A stretch of DNA of 64,000 nt from Ruminococcus sp. (GTDB taxonomy: Bacteria > Bacillota > Clostridia > Oscillospirales > Ruminococcaceae): assembly GCA_021205185.1 (NCBI GenBank), contig JAJPYB010000004.1:1-64000 (forward strand). The letters run 5' to 3'. Made by a program: the position numbers and the translations under genes. This document shows, one piece after another, positions 26,726 through 36,931 of the stretch. Under the pieces are notes generated by a model. That model did not search any database, was not told the DNA's origin, and saw only the letters and a list, made by a program, of their open reading frames with translations. How positions within the stretch are numbered: position 1 is the stretch's first letter; each line of letters opens with the position of its first letter.

Positions 26726-27994
26726 ATGGATTATATGATCAGCGGAGATTACATTGAGGAAATTTGCAAATCTGCAAAGGAAGCTTCAAAGAGCATTGGC
26801 TCTGCTACTACCGCTCAAAAAAATGACGCTTTAAATGAAATTGCTTATGCTCTGAGAAAGTGCAAGGATGCAATTTTAGAAGCTAACAGCACCGATCTTT
26901 ATCACGCAAGAGTAACTAAGATGAAGGAATCTCTTATCGACCGACTTGCTCTTAACGAAGCGAGAATTGAGTCGATGGCGAACGCTTGTGAGAATCTCAC
27001 AAAGCTTACCGACCCTGTCGGTATGATTGAGGAGGGGTATGTTCGTCCGAACGGTATGAGAATTACCAAAACAAGAGTGCCAATGGGAGTAGTCGGGATA
27101 ATCTATGAAAGTCGTCCGAACGTTACCGTTGACGCCGCTTCGTTATGTTTGAAAAGCGGAAATGCAGTTGTTCTGCGAGGAGGTAAGGAAGCGAGCGAAA
27201 CAAACAAGTGCCTTGCAAAGATAATGAGAGCAGCACTTAAAAGGGTAGGCTTTGAGGAAAATATAATCCAGTACATTGAGGATACCGCAAGAGATGCAGT
27301 TATGCATCTGATGAAGGCTAATAAGTATGTTGACGTTTTGATTCCGCGAGGCGGAGCAGGACTTATAAACGCAGTTATTCAAAACGCTACCGTTCCTGTT
27401 ATTCAGACGGGCGTTGGAAACTGCCACGTTTACGTTGACTCGTCAGCGGATCTCAGAATGGCAGTAGATATAGTTGATAACGGAAAAACCTCCCGCCCGA
27501 GCGTCTGCAATGCAGTAGAAACCTGCCTTGTTCACAAAAGTATTGCTGAGGAGTTTCTACCGAAGCTTAAATCCCGACTTGACAAATCAAACGTTGAAAT
27601 AAGAGGCTGCGAGCTTACCAGAATGATTCTCGGCGACGATGTTGTTTTGGCTTCTGAGGAGGACTGGAAAACAGAGTATTTAGACTATATTTTAGCTGTA
27701 AGGGTAGTCGACGATTTAGCTATGGCTATCGAGCATATTCAGAAGTATTCGACGGGTCACAGCGAGTGTATTGTAACAGAGTCGCTTTTTTCTGCGGAAA
27801 CCTTTAAAAAGGAAATCGACTCCGCCGCAGTTTATGTAAATTGCTCAACTCGCTTTACCGACGGCGAGGAGTTTGGACTTGGCGCTGAAATCGGTATTTC
27901 AACCCAAAAGCTTCACGCAAGAGGACCAATGGGACTAAAAGAGCTGACAACCGTTAAATATATAATTGAAGGCGACGGACAAATTCGTGAGTAG
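26726..27994 (+). CDS. proA: Gamma-glutamyl phosphate reductase
   Basis: This 422-residue NADPH enzyme reduces glutamyl phosphate to the semialdehyde, the second proline step. It carries GVVGIIYESRPNVTVDAA, the nucleotide-binding VVLRGGKEA, and the catalytic cysteine in TGVGNCHVYVD; KTSRPSVCNA and the C-terminal GPMGLKELTT are also conserved. It sits directly behind proB with GGAGG before the ATG, and ends the operon. Confidence 0.97.
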   Translation: MDYMISGDYIEEICKSAKEASKSIGSATTAQKNDALNEIAYALRKCKDAILEANSTDLYHARVTKMKESLIDRLALNEARIESMANACENLTKLTDPVGMIEEGYVRPNGMRITKTRVPMGVVGIIYESRPNVTVDAASLCLKSGNAVVLRGGKEASETNKCLAKIMRAALKRVGFEENIIQYIEDTARDAVMHLMKANKYVDVLIPRGGAGLINAVIQNATVPVIQTGVGNCHVYVDSSADLRMAVDIVDNGKTSRPSVCNAVETCLVHKSIAEEFLPKLKSRLDKSNVEIRGCELTRMILGDDVVLASEEDWKTEYLDYILAVRVVDDLAMAIEHIQKYSTGHSECIVTESLFSAETFKKEIDSAAVYVNCSTRFTDGEEFGLGAEIGISTQKLHARGPMGLKELTTVKYIIEGDGQIRE

Positions 27995-28014
27995 ATTTTG
28001 TTTCGCTTAAAAAT

Positions 28015-28043
28015 TTGACTTAGCGGTTTAATTGTTGTATAAT
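28015..28043 (+). promoter_or_regulatory. Sigma-A promoter of secA
   Basis: TTGACT and TATAAT with a 17-base spacer, the closest to consensus in this window; the leader is about 75 bases and includes a weak CAAGAT/ATCTTG hairpin. Confidence 0.75.
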
Positions 28044-28125
28044 ACATTTTGTATACATCAAACCAGCGAAAAGCAAGATTAAGATTTTTATCTTGACTTT
28101 TATTAAATAAGGTGGAAAATGAACT

Positions 28126-30849
28126 ATGAGTTTAATGGACAAGATATTTGGTAATTACAGCAAGAAGGAGCTTAAAAGAATTGAGCCGATTCTGAATAAG
28201 GTTTTAGCGCTTGAGGAGGAATATAAGTCGCTGACTGACGCTGATCTTTGTGCTAAAACTGACGAGTTTAAAGCTCGACTAAAAGACGGCGAAACGCTTG
28301 ACGATATACTCCCCGAAGCTCTTGCTACCTGCAGAGAGGCCGCTGACAGAGTTTTAGGTAAAAGACCGTTTCCGGTTCAGATTATCGGTGCGATAGTTTT
28401 ACATCAGGGCAGAATTGCCGAGATGAAAACCGGTGAAGGTAAAACGCTTGTTGCCTGCCTTGCTTCCTACTTGAACGCCCTTAACGGCAAGGGAGTTCAC
28501 GTTGTAACTGTAAACGATTACCTCGCAAAATTCCAAAGCGAGGAAATGGGTAAGGTTTACCGCTTTTTGGGACTTTCAATCGGCTGTATACTTCACGACT
28601 TGAATAACGACGAAAGACGAGCAGCTTACGCTTGTGATATAACTTACGGAACGAACAACGAGTTCGGCTTTGACTACCTTCGTGACAATATGGTTATCTA
28701 CAAGAAGGACAAGGTTCAAAGAGAACACACTTTTGCTATCGTCGACGAGGTTGACTCAATTTTAATCGACGAGGCGAGAACTCCGCTTATCATTTCAGGC
28801 AGAGGAGATAAGTCGACGGAGCTTTATACCTTAGCTGATAAATTTGCAAAGAGCTTAACGCCTACTAAGGTTGTTGAGCTTGATACAAAGATAGACAACG
28901 ACGAGGTTGAAGCTGATTATATCATTGACGAAAAGGCAAAGACCGCAACAATTACCAAAAACGGCGTTAAGAAGGCGGAGCAGACCTTTAACCTCGAAAA
29001 CCTTATGGATTCAGAAAATGTAACGCTTCTTCACCACATAAATCAGGCACTTAAAGCCAACGGCGTTATGAAGCGTGATATAGACTATGTTGTCAAGGAC
29101 GGCGAGGTTATAATCGTCGATGAGTTTACGGGAAGACTGATGCTAGGAAGACGTTTTAACGACGGACTTCATCAGGCGATTGAAGCGAAAGAGGGAGTAA
29201 AGGTAGCTCACGAGTCAAAGACAATCGCTACCATAACCTTCCAGAACTACTTCCGCTTGTACCACAAGCTTTCAGGTATGACAGGTACTGCGATGACGGA
29301 AGAGGACGAGTTCAAGGAAATTTACAAGCTCGACGTTATCGAGGTTCCAACGAATATGCCTGTTATCCGTATCGACTATCCTGACGTTGTTTATAAAACC
29401 GAAAAGGCTAAGTTTAACGCAGTTATTGATAAAATCGTTGAGTGCCACGAAAAGGGCCAGCCGGTTCTGGTCGGTACAATTTCAATCGAGAAATCTGAGA
29501 TTCTGTCAAGAATGCTCAAAAACAGAGGAATCAAGAACAACGTCTTAAACGCTAAGCAGCACGCAAGAGAAGCGGAAATTGTAGCTCAGGCCGGTAAGTA
29601 CGGCGCAGTTACAATCGCTACCAATATGGCAGGACGTGGTACTGATATTATGCTCGGCGGTAACGCTGAATATTTAGCTACAGCCGACCTCAGAAAAATG
29701 CAAATTGATGAGGATGTTATCAACGAAGCTACAAGTTACGCTGAAACTGATAATGAAGAAATTTTATCAGTCAGAGAAAAGTACAGAGAGCTTTATGATA
29801 AGTATTCGGCTGAATGCAAGGAAAAAGCTGTTGACGTCAAAAAAGCAGGCGGACTGATGATAATCGGTACCGAAAGACACGAGTCAAGGCGAATTGACAA
29901 CCAGCTAAGAGGACGTGCAGGACGCCAGGGCGACGAGGGCGGTTCAATCTTCTTCCTTTCGCTTGAAGACGACCTGATGAGACTTTTCGGCGGCGAGAGA
30001 ATAAATACAATGATGAACACTCTCAAGGTTGACGAGAATATGCCAATTCAGTCAAAGATGCTTTCAAACGTAATTGAGTCGTCGCAGAAAAAGGTAGAGG
30101 GCAGAAACTTCAACATCAGAAAGAATGTCCTGAATTACGACGACGTTATGAACACTCAAAGAGAAATCATTTATTCTCAGAGATCAATGGTTCTCGAGGG
30201 CGAGGATATTCACGACAAGATTCTGAAGATGATTACCGACTATGTAACAGATTCGGTAAATACCTATATTGTCGATGAGGACGTTCACGACAACTGGAAT
30301 CTGAAGGGACTCAGAGATCATCTGATGGGTCTTATTACAACGGAGGACGACTTTAACTATACGCCTGTTGAGCTTGATACAGTTTCAAAGCAGGATATAA
30401 TTGACGAGCTCAGCAATCGTGCGCTTGAAAAGTACAAGAAGCGTGAGGAGGAGCTTACGCCAGAAATTCTGCGAGAGCTTGAAAGAATTATACTCTTAAA
30501 GGTAGTAGACACCAAGTGGATGGCTCATATCGACGATATGTCAGAGCTAAAGAGAGGAATCAGCCTCAGAGCTTACGGAAATAAGAATCCTGTCGTTGAA
30601 TACCGTATCGAAGGCTTCGATATGTTTGACGCAATGGTAGCTTCAATCTGCGAGGATACTGTAAGAATGCTCTTTACCGTAAAGGTTAAAAAGCAGGAGG
30701 AGCCGAAGCGTGAGCAGGTTTTAAAGGCAAATCCAGTTAAGGGCGACGGCTCGCTTGCAGGAGGAACTGTCAAGAAAAAGAAAATAGGAAGAAACGACCC
30801 CTGCCCATGCGGAAGCGGTAAAAAGTATAAGCATTGCTGCGGCAGATAG
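28126..30849 (+). CDS. secA: Preprotein translocase ATPase SecA
   Basis: The 907-residue motor drives proteins through SecYEG. Present are Walker [11 protein letters not shown], the DEAD-like [20 protein letters not shown], the preprotein cross-linking region, [13 protein letters not shown], and [13 protein letters not shown] of motor domain 2. The helical scaffold follows, and the C-terminal zinc SEC-C motif has [17 protein letters not shown], which binds SecB or the ribosome. The start sits behind AAGGTGG. The many exported proteins in this window (GH5 enzyme, lipoproteins, wall proteins) would be its clients. Confidence 0.98.
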   Translation: MSLMDKIFGNYSKKELKRIEPILNKVLALEEEYKSLTDADLCAKTDEFKARLKDGETLDDILPEALATCREAADRVLGKRPFPVQIIGAIVLHQGRIAEMKTGEGKTLVACLASYLNALNGKGVHVVTVNDYLAKFQSEEMGKVYRFLGLSIGCILHDLNNDERRAAYACDITYGTNNEFGFDYLRDNMVIYKKDKVQREHTFAIVDEVDSILIDEARTPLIISGRGDKSTELYTLADKFAKSLTPTKVVELDTKIDNDEVEADYIIDEKAKTATITKNGVKKAEQTFNLENLMDSENVTLLHHINQALKANGVMKRDIDYVVKDGEVIIVDEFTGRLMLGRRFNDGLHQAIEAKEGVKVAHESKTIATITFQNYFRLYHKLSGMTGTAMTEEDEFKEIYKLDVIEVPTNMPVIRIDYPDVVYKTEKAKFNAVIDKIVECHEKGQPVLVGTISIEKSEILSRMLKNRGIKNNVLNAKQHAREAEIVAQAGKYGAVTIATNMAGRGTDIMLGGNAEYLATADLRKMQIDEDVINEATSYAETDNEEILSVREKYRELYDKYSAECKEKAVDVKKAGGLMIIGTERHESRRIDNQLRGRAGRQGDEGGSIFFLSLEDDLMRLFGGERINTMMNTLKVDENMPIQSKMLSNVIESSQKKVEGRNFNIRKNVLNYDDVMNTQREIIYSQRSMVLEGEDIHDKILKMITDYVTDSVNTYIVDEDVHDNWNLKGLRDHLMGLITTEDDFNYTPVELDTVSKQDIIDELSNRALEKYKKREEELTPEILRELERIILLKVVDTKWMAHIDDMSELKRGISLRAYGNKNPVVEYRIEGFDMFDAMVASICEDTVRMLFTVKVKKQEEPKREQVLKANPVKGDGSLAGGTVKKKKIGRNDPCPCGSGKKYKHCCGR

Positions 30850-30886
30850 TTTAAGGGCGTAGAGCTTCAATTTGTGAAACACAAGC

Positions 30887-30924
30887 GTACCCCATCGACA
30901 AAAAACGGCGGGGTACATTTTGTA
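30887..30924 (+). terminator. Terminator of secA
   Basis: GTACCCC pairs with GGGGTAC around a 16-base loop, then ATTTTGTATT. It lies within the false N-terminal extension of the GH13 reading. Confidence 0.6.
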
Positions 30925-30960
30925 TTGATATGTGAAAAGAAAATACCAGAGGGAAGATTT

Positions 30961-32517
30961 ATGGACTCAAGACAACCAAAGTGGCTTGACAACGCTATTT
31001 TTTACGAGATTTATCCTCAGTCGTTTATGGATTCAAACGACGACGGAATAGGTGACTTTCAGGGAATTATACAAAGGCTCGACTACATTTCAGATCTTGG
31101 CTGTAACGCAATTTGGCTGAATCCTTGCTTTGAGTCGCCCTTTAACGACGCAGGCTATGACGTTTCAGATTACAAAAAGACGGCTGAAAGATACGGAACC
31201 AACGAGGACTTAAAGCGGCTGTTTGACGAGGTTCACTCTCGTGGTATGCACATTATTTTAGACCTTGTGCCGGGTCACACCTCGTGGGAGCATAAATGGT
31301 TCAGGGAGTCGTCAAAATCTGACCGCAACGAATATACCGACAGATATATCTGGACGGACAGCATCTGGGAGGAGCCGAAGGACTTAAATACCCTTCGAGG
31401 ACTGTCTGAACGTGACGGCTCGTGCGTTGTAAATTTCTTCACTCACCAGCCTGCTTTAAATTACGGATTTTACAAGCCAGACCCTGATAAGAAGTGGCAG
31501 CAGTCTACAGACGACGAGGGCCCAAAGGCGACGCTTGAAGCGCTCAAGGATATTATGCGCTTTTGGCTTGATATGGGCTGCGACGGCTTTAGAGTTGATA
31601 TGGCAGGGTCGCTTGTCAAAAACGATGAGGACGGAAAGGGAACTATTGCTCTCTGGCAAAAGATAAGAAGCTTTTTAGACGAGGAGTTTCCAAGCGCTGC
31701 AATGGTTTCAGAGTGGGGCGAGCCTGACAAGTCGCTAAAGGGCGGCTTTCATATGGACTTTCTTTTGCATTTCGGACCGTCACACTATAACGACCTTTTC
31801 AGATGTGAAGAGCCTTTCTTTTCAAGTCGAGGAAAGGGCGATATATCTGAGTTTGTAAGCAGGTACAAGGAGAATTACGAAAAAACCGAACGCAAAGGAC
31901 TCATTTGTATTTCGTCGGGAAATCACGATATGGACAGGCTTCGCCGATTTTTAAGCGAGGATGAAATCAAGATAGCGTTTGCGTTTTTGCTTTCAATGGC
32001 TGGTGCTCCGTTTATTTATTACGGTGATGAGATCGGAATGAGATATGTTGAAGGCTTAGCGTCGGTTGAGGGCGGCTATGGAAGAACAGGAGCTCGCTCG
32101 CCAATGCAGTGGGATTCCACTAAAAACTCCTGCTTCAGCAGGGCAAGCACCGACAAGCTTTACATCAGTCAGGACAGCGACCCTGACAGACCGACCGTTC
32201 AAAAAGCAAAGCTCAAAGAAGATTCAATTTTAAACGAGGTTAAGCGGCTTATAAGCGTTCGTCAGTCGCACAAAGCGCTTCAAAGTATGGGAGAAATCAA
32301 GTTTTTGTACGCCGAGAAGAACGCCTATCCGCTTGCCTTTTTAAGAAGCGAGGGAGCTGAAAAGATACTCGTTATTATAAATCCGTCCGACAAAGCGGCA
32401 AGCTTTAAAAGTGAGTATGTGCTGCATACAAGCATTTATAATATTGGCGATAAAGCTTTGAAATCTGGCGATAATATAATTGCTGCACCCTGTTCGGCAG
32501 GATTTTATCTTGTTTAA
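30961..32517 (+). CDS. GH13 alpha-glucosidase / alpha-amylase-family enzyme, cytoplasmic
   Basis: The 518-residue protein starts at the ATG at 30961 behind GAGGGAAG; the longer frame crosses the secA terminator. It begins WLDNAIFYEIYPQSFMDSN and shows the GH13 regions: DLVPGHTSWEHKW (region I), GFRVDMAG with nucleophile D213, SEWGEP with acid/base E251, and GNHDMDR with D323. No signal peptide is present, so it acts on imported maltodextrin, trehalose, or related sugars. Subfamily cannot be fixed by eye: oligo-1,6-glucosidase, alpha-glucosidase and trehalose synthase all remain possible. GHTSW instead of the more usual NHTSD/NHTSI in region I is slightly unusual. Confidence 0.9.
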   Translation: MDSRQPKWLDNAIFYEIYPQSFMDSNDDGIGDFQGIIQRLDYISDLGCNAIWLNPCFESPFNDAGYDVSDYKKTAERYGTNEDLKRLFDEVHSRGMHIILDLVPGHTSWEHKWFRESSKSDRNEYTDRYIWTDSIWEEPKDLNTLRGLSERDGSCVVNFFTHQPALNYGFYKPDPDKKWQQSTDDEGPKATLEALKDIMRFWLDMGCDGFRVDMAGSLVKNDEDGKGTIALWQKIRSFLDEEFPSAAMVSEWGEPDKSLKGGFHMDFLLHFGPSHYNDLFRCEEPFFSSRGKGDISEFVSRYKENYEKTERKGLICISSGNHDMDRLRRFLSEDEIKIAFAFLLSMAGAPFIYYGDEIGMRYVEGLASVEGGYGRTGARSPMQWDSTKNSCFSRASTDKLYISQDSDPDRPTVQKAKLKEDSILNEVKRLISVRQSHKALQSMGEIKFLYAEKNAYPLAFLRSEGAEKILVIINPSDKAASFKSEYVLHTSIYNIGDKALKSGDNIIAAPCSAGFYLV

Positions 32518-32544
32518 TGCGGATTAAAATTTTTCGCATAGCGG

Positions 32545-32573
32545 TTGACGTAAAGCGAAAAAAGAGGTATCAT
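32545..32573 (+). promoter_or_regulatory. Sigma-A promoter of the first LCP gene
   Basis: TTGACG and TATCAT with a 17-base spacer. Confidence 0.6.
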
Positions 32574-32637
32574 ATATTCGTGCAGTTTTTGAACAAAACG
32601 CCAGGAACTTAAAAAACAATGATGTGAGGGTAGAAAA

Positions 32638-34212
32638 ATGGATAAATCTCTTGATGATATAATAAAGGAAGCTATGGAAAAGAAGCAGCAAAAGGAGGGA
32701 ATTAAAACCTCTGAGCAAGCGACGCCAAAAAAGGTATCGTTTGAGGATAATGCTGATTACCATATTCCTGACGAAGTTGATAATACAAGTGACCTTGATG
32801 CTACTATTGACAAGGTTACCGTCCCGTCAAAGGACGACAGCGTTACAATTTCACAGGACGTTTTTGACGACCTTTTAAATTCAGAGCCGAAAGAAGCCTC
32901 ACCGAGCGAGAGTGAAAAATACGTGCCTGAATTTCTTGCCGACAATTACAGCGAGGACGACGTGGATCTCACTTCTCTCGGAGTAGAGGGTAAAGAGGGC
33001 AAGAAGATAACCGACTATGAGTCAAAGGATTTTAAGAAGGATTCGCCAAAGGACTTCGACAGGGCTTATTACGAAAAGTACGATAAGCTCAAAAAAATGG
33101 AAGCGCCTGAGGAGTGTCCGAAGAGCAAAAGCAAGCACCGACTAAAGAAAAACGGAAAGAAGAAATGGTCGGTCAAGAGAAAGGTAATTACAATTATCTG
33201 CGTAATTCTGGTAATACTTCTTTTGCTTGCAGGAACTGGAGTAGCGGTAATTTTTAACTATATTTCAAAAATCAATATCGTCACAAATCCTGATACTACT
33301 ATTGCTTCGTCGATTGAAGACGACGACCTTACCGACGACCCTGATTCGCCGCAGTCGGAAATCGACGCTTTAAACGAAGCTATCAGGCAGAATATGGAAG
33401 AAAACGCTACCGAGCTTATGTTTGACGACAACGTATATAATATTCTGATTATTGGAACCGACTCAAGAGGCGAGGACAGGGGAAGATCGGACAGTATGAT
33501 TTTAATGTCGCTCAATAAGAATACTGAGGAAATTGTAATGACCTCGTTCCTCAGAGATATTTATCTGAGCATACCGGGAGTTGGCTATACAAGGCTCAAT
33601 CACGCTTATGCTTATGGCGGAGCGGAGCTTTTAATGGAAACGATAGAGCAAAACTTCAAGATTCAGATTGACAAATATGTAACCGTTGATTTTAATTCCT
33701 TTGTCGATGTCGTAGACGCTGTTGGCGGAGTTGAAATAACGGTAACCGATGAAGAGCTTGAGTATTTAAACTCGTATCTTACTGAAATAAATTCGCTTCG
33801 TGGCGATACTACAACAGACAGTCAGCTCTCGTCTGCCGGAACCTATACGCTAAACGGAAAGCAGGCGTTAGCTTATTCGAGAATACGTTATGTAGGAACT
33901 GACTTTGGAAGAACCGAGCGTCAGAGAACCGTTATGACAAAGGTGCTTGAAAAGGCAAAGGATTTAAGTCTTTTAGAGATTAACGACCTTTTGAATGTTT
34001 TGCTTCCTGAGCTCACAACCAATTTGACTCAGGGCGAAATCTTCTCACTTGTGCTTGATTCTGTAAGCTATTTAAGCTACGATACAGTTTCACAAGCTAT
34101 TCCGCTTGACAACACCTACAGCTATCTCACAATCAGCGGTATGAGCGTATTGGGAATTGACTTTGAGGTGTGCATAGAGCATTTGAAGGCTACAATCTAC
34201 AAATCAAATTAA
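32638..34212 (+). CDS. LytR-CpsA-Psr (LCP) family wall-polymer ligase
   Basis: The 524-residue protein has an unusually long acidic cytoplasmic N-terminus (about 1-165), a basic patch, and one membrane helix (about 182-206). The LCP domain lies outside (about 262-460): NILIIGTDSRGEDRGRSDSM, MTSFLRDIYLSIPGVG, LNHAYAYGGAELL, and ALAYSRIRYVGTDFGRTERQ. These contain the Asp and Arg residues that bind the polyprenyl pyrophosphate head group. LCP proteins attach teichoic acids or capsule glycans to peptidoglycan. A second paralogue starts at 38102, and both share the long disordered tail, so the tail may be regulated, for example by the PrkC kinase encoded further on. Confidence 0.93.
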   Translation: MDKSLDDIIKEAMEKKQQKEGIKTSEQATPKKVSFEDNADYHIPDEVDNTSDLDATIDKVTVPSKDDSVTISQDVFDDLLNSEPKEASPSESEKYVPEFLADNYSEDDVDLTSLGVEGKEGKKITDYESKDFKKDSPKDFDRAYYEKYDKLKKMEAPEECPKSKSKHRLKKNGKKKWSVKRKVITIICVILVILLLLAGTGVAVIFNYISKINIVTNPDTTIASSIEDDDLTDDPDSPQSEIDALNEAIRQNMEENATELMFDDNVYNILIIGTDSRGEDRGRSDSMILMSLNKNTEEIVMTSFLRDIYLSIPGVGYTRLNHAYAYGGAELLMETIEQNFKIQIDKYVTVDFNSFVDVVDAVGGVEITVTDEELEYLNSYLTEINSLRGDTTTDSQLSSAGTYTLNGKQALAYSRIRYVGTDFGRTERQRTVMTKVLEKAKDLSLLEINDLLNVLLPELTTNLTQGEIFSLVLDSVSYLSYDTVSQAIPLDNTYSYLTISGMSVLGIDFEVCIEHLKATIYKSN

Positions 34213-34220
34213 ACACAAAA

Positions 34221-34254
34221 AAGCTGCGCCGATTATGACGCAGCTTAATTTATT
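34221..34254 (+). terminator. Terminator of the first LCP gene
   Basis: AAGCTGCG pairs with CGCAGCTT with AAAAA before it and AATTTATTT after it. Confidence 0.75.
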
Positions 34255-34351
34255 TAAAGCGATTTTGAAAAAACCTTTCGGCAAAAGCTCCCCTGCAGCG
34301 ATGAAAACCTCGCCGCTTTTGCCGCTGCCTGAAGGCTCAGACAAGCATTTT

Positions 34352-34404
34352 CTCTGTCGCTTTTATATATTATGCCCGAAAAATTCTTTTGCGACAGAGC
34401 TTTT
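34352..34404. other. Long-loop inverted repeat
   Basis: CTCTGTCGC and GCGACAGAG form a perfect 9-bp arm pair around 30 bases, followed by CTTTTT on the plus strand. It lies between two converging genes and may be a second terminator, but the long loop makes this uncertain. Confidence 0.4.
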
Positions 34405-34439
34405 TAAAATTTGCAGTTTTTTCTTGTTGTGGGAAAACT

Positions 34440-34928
34440 TTACGAAACGAGGAAGTCCAAAACCTCGCTTTTGTTTATTCCGAGAACAACAGCTATTTCC
34501 TCAAAGGAAACCTTTTCAGCCTCCTTTAAAAATCTGGTGTCAAGGCTTGACAGATTTTTTCCCTTTGAAGAAAGCTCTTCCTTGTGAAAATATATATTTC
34601 TTGCAAGCGCTAAAATAGCCTTGCTGTCAAACGAATGAAGTATTTCTGAAAACAGCTTGCGACGCTCCATACTGTCGTCAATCCATTTTACAGGCTCGTT
34701 TACAACCTCGTCTTTGAGCTGCATAATTTCGTCCTTGCTCAAAAGACTTCTCATCTTTTGCTTTGTAACGTCCGAGTTGCACGGCGCAAGAACCGTTGAA
34801 TTTTTATCAAATATAGGGCGAAGCAGATAGTAGTCCATTTCTTCTTCGTCGAATTTCTTTTTCACTATGTCGCTTACTGTGCAAACGCCTAGTGTTCCGC
34901 ATAAAACTGTGTCGTTAATTGAGTACAT
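34440..34928 (-). CDS. CarD-family transcription regulator
   Basis: The 162-residue protein begins MYSINDTVLCGTLGVCTVSDI, the SH3-like RNA-polymerase-interacting domain shared by CarD and the TRCF repair-coupling factor. A helical C-terminal domain follows (about 60-160), containing KWIDDSMERRKLFSEILHSF split by typical CarD arginines. CarD proteins bind RNA polymerase beta and stabilise open promoter complexes, especially at rRNA promoters. It is transcribed alone from a recognisable promoter. Clostridia often have several such small CarD proteins with unknown targets. Confidence 0.88.
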   Translation of the reverse strand: MYSINDTVLCGTLGVCTVSDIVKKKFDEEEMDYYLLRPIFDKNSTVLAPCNSDVTKQKMRSLLSKDEIMQLKDEVVNEPVKWIDDSMERRKLFSEILHSFDSKAILALARNIYFHKEELSSKGKNLSSLDTRFLKEAEKVSFEEIAVVLGINKSEVLDFLVS

Positions 34929-34987
34929 AAAGCCACCCCTTTGGTATCAATTTCTCATTTCCATTAAAGCCTATTTCTACAACATAT

Positions 34988-35016
34988 ATTTTACCACAAA
35001 CGGAAAGAAATTTCAA
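34988..35016 (-). promoter_or_regulatory. Sigma-A promoter of the CarD-like gene
   Basis: On the minus strand TTGAAA and TAAAAT are separated by 17 bases. Confidence 0.6.
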
Positions 35017-35116
35017 AGGGCAAATTGAACAAAAATACGTATTTTTGCGAAATTTCTTTTTGAAAGAATCAAGCAGAGTTGCAAAATCACGCTAAAAAAG
35101 TAAAGCGAACCAATAA

Positions 35117-35144
35117 ATCCCTCCGCCATTTTAAGCAGAGGGAT
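35117..35144 (-). terminator. Terminator of nadA
   Basis: ATCCCTC and GAGGGAT pair; on the minus strand the stem is followed by TTATTGG. The tail is weak. Confidence 0.55.
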
Positions 35145-35156
35145 AAAAAGCATTTC

Positions 35157-36068
35157 TTACATTTCAATCATTCGGTTTATGCACTTTATGGCACTTGTCA
35201 TTGTATCGTCATCAAGTATGATTTCCTCGCCGGAAGTTCCGTTTAAGCAATTTAAAACGTCTACAAGCGTTGTCACCTTCATATCCTTACAGCAGATTTT
35301 TGTGCTGAGCGGATAAAAGCTCTTGTCGGGGCATTCAAACTGCAAATATTCAACTATTGAGATTTCCGTGCCGATAATAAATTCTTTCCTGTCGCTTGAT
35401 TTAGCAAAATTTATAATATCGGCGGTTGAGCCGATAAGGTCAGCGTACCTTGTAACCTCGGGCTTGCATTCCGGGTGAACAAGCAAAAGTGCATTCGGGT
35501 GAAGTTCCTTTGCTGCGAGCGCCTCCTGCTCGGTAATAATTCCGTGAACAGGACAGCCGCCCTGTAAAAGCGTAAACCTCTTGTTCGGAACATTTTCCTT
35601 GACATAGCTTCCGAGATTTATATCAGGAATGAAAATGATTTCTTCGTTTGGAATTTCCTTAACAATTCTGAGCGCAGAAGAAGAAGTTACACAGTAGTCG
35701 CAAACGGTTTTTAATTCAGCCGTTGTATTGACGTAGCAAACAACCGCAGCGTTCGGGTTTTCTTCCTTTAGCTTTAAAATGTCCTCCTTTGAAAACTGCT
35801 CAGCCATTGGACAGCCTGCCAACGGACTGCTTAGAAGTACAGTTTTATCGGGAGATAAAAGCTTTGCTGTTTCAGCCATAAATCTGACGCCGCACATTAA
35901 AATTGTCTTGTTTCTTGCCTCTTTAGCCTTTACGCTAAGAGCGAACGAATCACCGACTATATCGGCAATTTCGATTATATCTCTGCTTTGGTAGCTGTGC
36001 GCCAGAATCAGAATATCCTTCTCCTTTTTAAGTCTCAAAATTTCCTTTTGAACCTCAGTTATTGTCAT
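35157..36068 (-). CDS. nadA: Quinolinate synthase A
   Basis: This 303-residue iron-sulfur enzyme condenses iminoaspartate with dihydroxyacetone phosphate to give quinolinate for NAD synthesis. It has the three-fold repeat architecture with LILAHSYQSRDIIEIADIVG, the cluster cysteines in LMCGVRFMAETAK, GGCPVHG and FECPDK, and the loop VCYVNTTAELK. Length matches the family. nadB and nadC, usually adjacent, are not here; the gene stands alone with its own promoter and terminator. Confidence 0.96.
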   Translation of the reverse strand: MTITEVQKEILRLKKEKDILILAHSYQSRDIIEIADIVGDSFALSVKAKEARNKTILMCGVRFMAETAKLLSPDKTVLLSSPLAGCPMAEQFSKEDILKLKEENPNAAVVCYVNTTAELKTVCDYCVTSSSALRIVKEIPNEEIIFIPDINLGSYVKENVPNKRFTLLQGGCPVHGIITEQEALAAKELHPNALLLVHPECKPEVTRYADLIGSTADIINFAKSSDRKEFIIGTEISIVEYLQFECPDKSFYPLSTKICCKDMKVTTLVDVLNCLNGTSGEEIILDDDTMTSAIKCINRMIEM

Positions 36069-36111
36069 AGTATTATCCCCTTAAATCCTGAAACGATTTT
36101 GTTTACTATAT

Positions 36112-36140
36112 ATAATAGCAAACGCAAGGGTCGCTGTCAA
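36112..36140 (-). promoter_or_regulatory. Sigma-A promoter of nadA
   Basis: On the minus strand a perfect TTGACA and TATTAT are separated by 17 bases. No clear NiaR or NrtR operator was recognised beside it. Confidence 0.7.
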
Positions 36141-36209
36141 GCCATATATAGAACACTTTTCCAAGAAAAATCATAATATATGACAGTAAAAGTGAAAGGA
36201 GGTTTTTGT

Positions 36210-36896
36210 ATGGACGAAAAATTGGTTTTACTACAAAGCGTAACGCCAGACGTAGTTTATAAAGTGGACGACAGGGTGACGGTGAGCATTGCGCTTACAA
36301 ACGCAAGTGATATCAGCCTGACCGACGTTGTTTTAAAAAGCTCTTGCGATGAGTGCCTGAAGCTTGTAAGCTTTGAAAGCTCGAAGAAGGTTAAAAGAAG
36401 CGATATAGCCAAAGGAATCGTATTTTCAAGCCTTGAAGCAGGAGAAACGGTTGAGGTAAGCTATGAGCTGGAGGTTATGAGCGTAGATGCAAAAAGAGTT
36501 GTAATAGTAACAACTGCTGAAATTCCCTGCGAAACGCAAACGGCGACAAGCACAATTTACTTTTCACCCTTTACTCGCTATGCGACAGCTCAGGCTTCTA
36601 TTTGCACTGAGGATATAGGCTGTGTTGAGGAAATTTTTGTTGAGAGGGAAGCTGTGCGCTTTGCGCCGAACTGCGACGATATTTTAGTAACCGTCGGACT
36701 TTTTATAGGTATAAGGTATGAAACCTGTGAGGGAAAAAACAAAACCGCAAGGCGATATGAAACGGTTTCGTTTTTGGTGCCGGCCGAGTATTTTAACCCT
36801 GACGCTTTAAGCGTTTCGGTGCAAAAGATTTGTACCTCTTGCCGTGAATATGCACAATGTGTAACCTGTTATCTAAGGGTTGATTTTGGCGGCTAG
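36210..36896 (+). CDS. DUF11-type repeat protein of unknown role
   Basis: The 228-residue protein starts at the ATG at 36210 behind AAAGGAGG; a frame from 36180 has no site. Its first 120 residues are a DUF11-like beta-sandwich (VVYKVDDRVTVSIALTNASD, then LEAGETVEVSYELEV). The second half is different, with paired cysteines near the end (ICTSCREYAQCVTC). There is no signal peptide or membrane segment, although DUF11 domains are usually extracellular. Some Firmicute spore-coat-associated proteins have this build, but that is only a suggestion. No function can be assigned. Confidence 0.65.
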   Translation: MDEKLVLLQSVTPDVVYKVDDRVTVSIALTNASDISLTDVVLKSSCDECLKLVSFESSKKVKRSDIAKGIVFSSLEAGETVEVSYELEVMSVDAKRVVIVTTAEIPCETQTATSTIYFSPFTRYATAQASICTEDIGCVEEIFVEREAVRFAPNCDDILVTVGLFIGIRYETCEGKNKTARRYETVSFLVPAEYFNPDALSVSVQKICTSCREYAQCVTCYLRVDFGG

Positions 36897-36906
36897 ACAG
36901 CTAGTC

Positions 36907-36928
36907 GCTCGCCCTTTCAGGGCGGAGC
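36907..36928 (+). terminator. Hairpin after the DUF11 gene
   Basis: GCTC-GCCCT pairs with AGGGC-GGAGC around TTC with one bulge. There is no T-run, so it may be part of the adjoining repeat block instead. Confidence 0.45.
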
Positions 36929-36931
36929 AAT

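Noticed and set aside
34235-34618. 127-codon reading on the plus strand
   Set aside because: It starts inside the LCP terminator and runs antisense into the CarD-like gene; no ribosome site.
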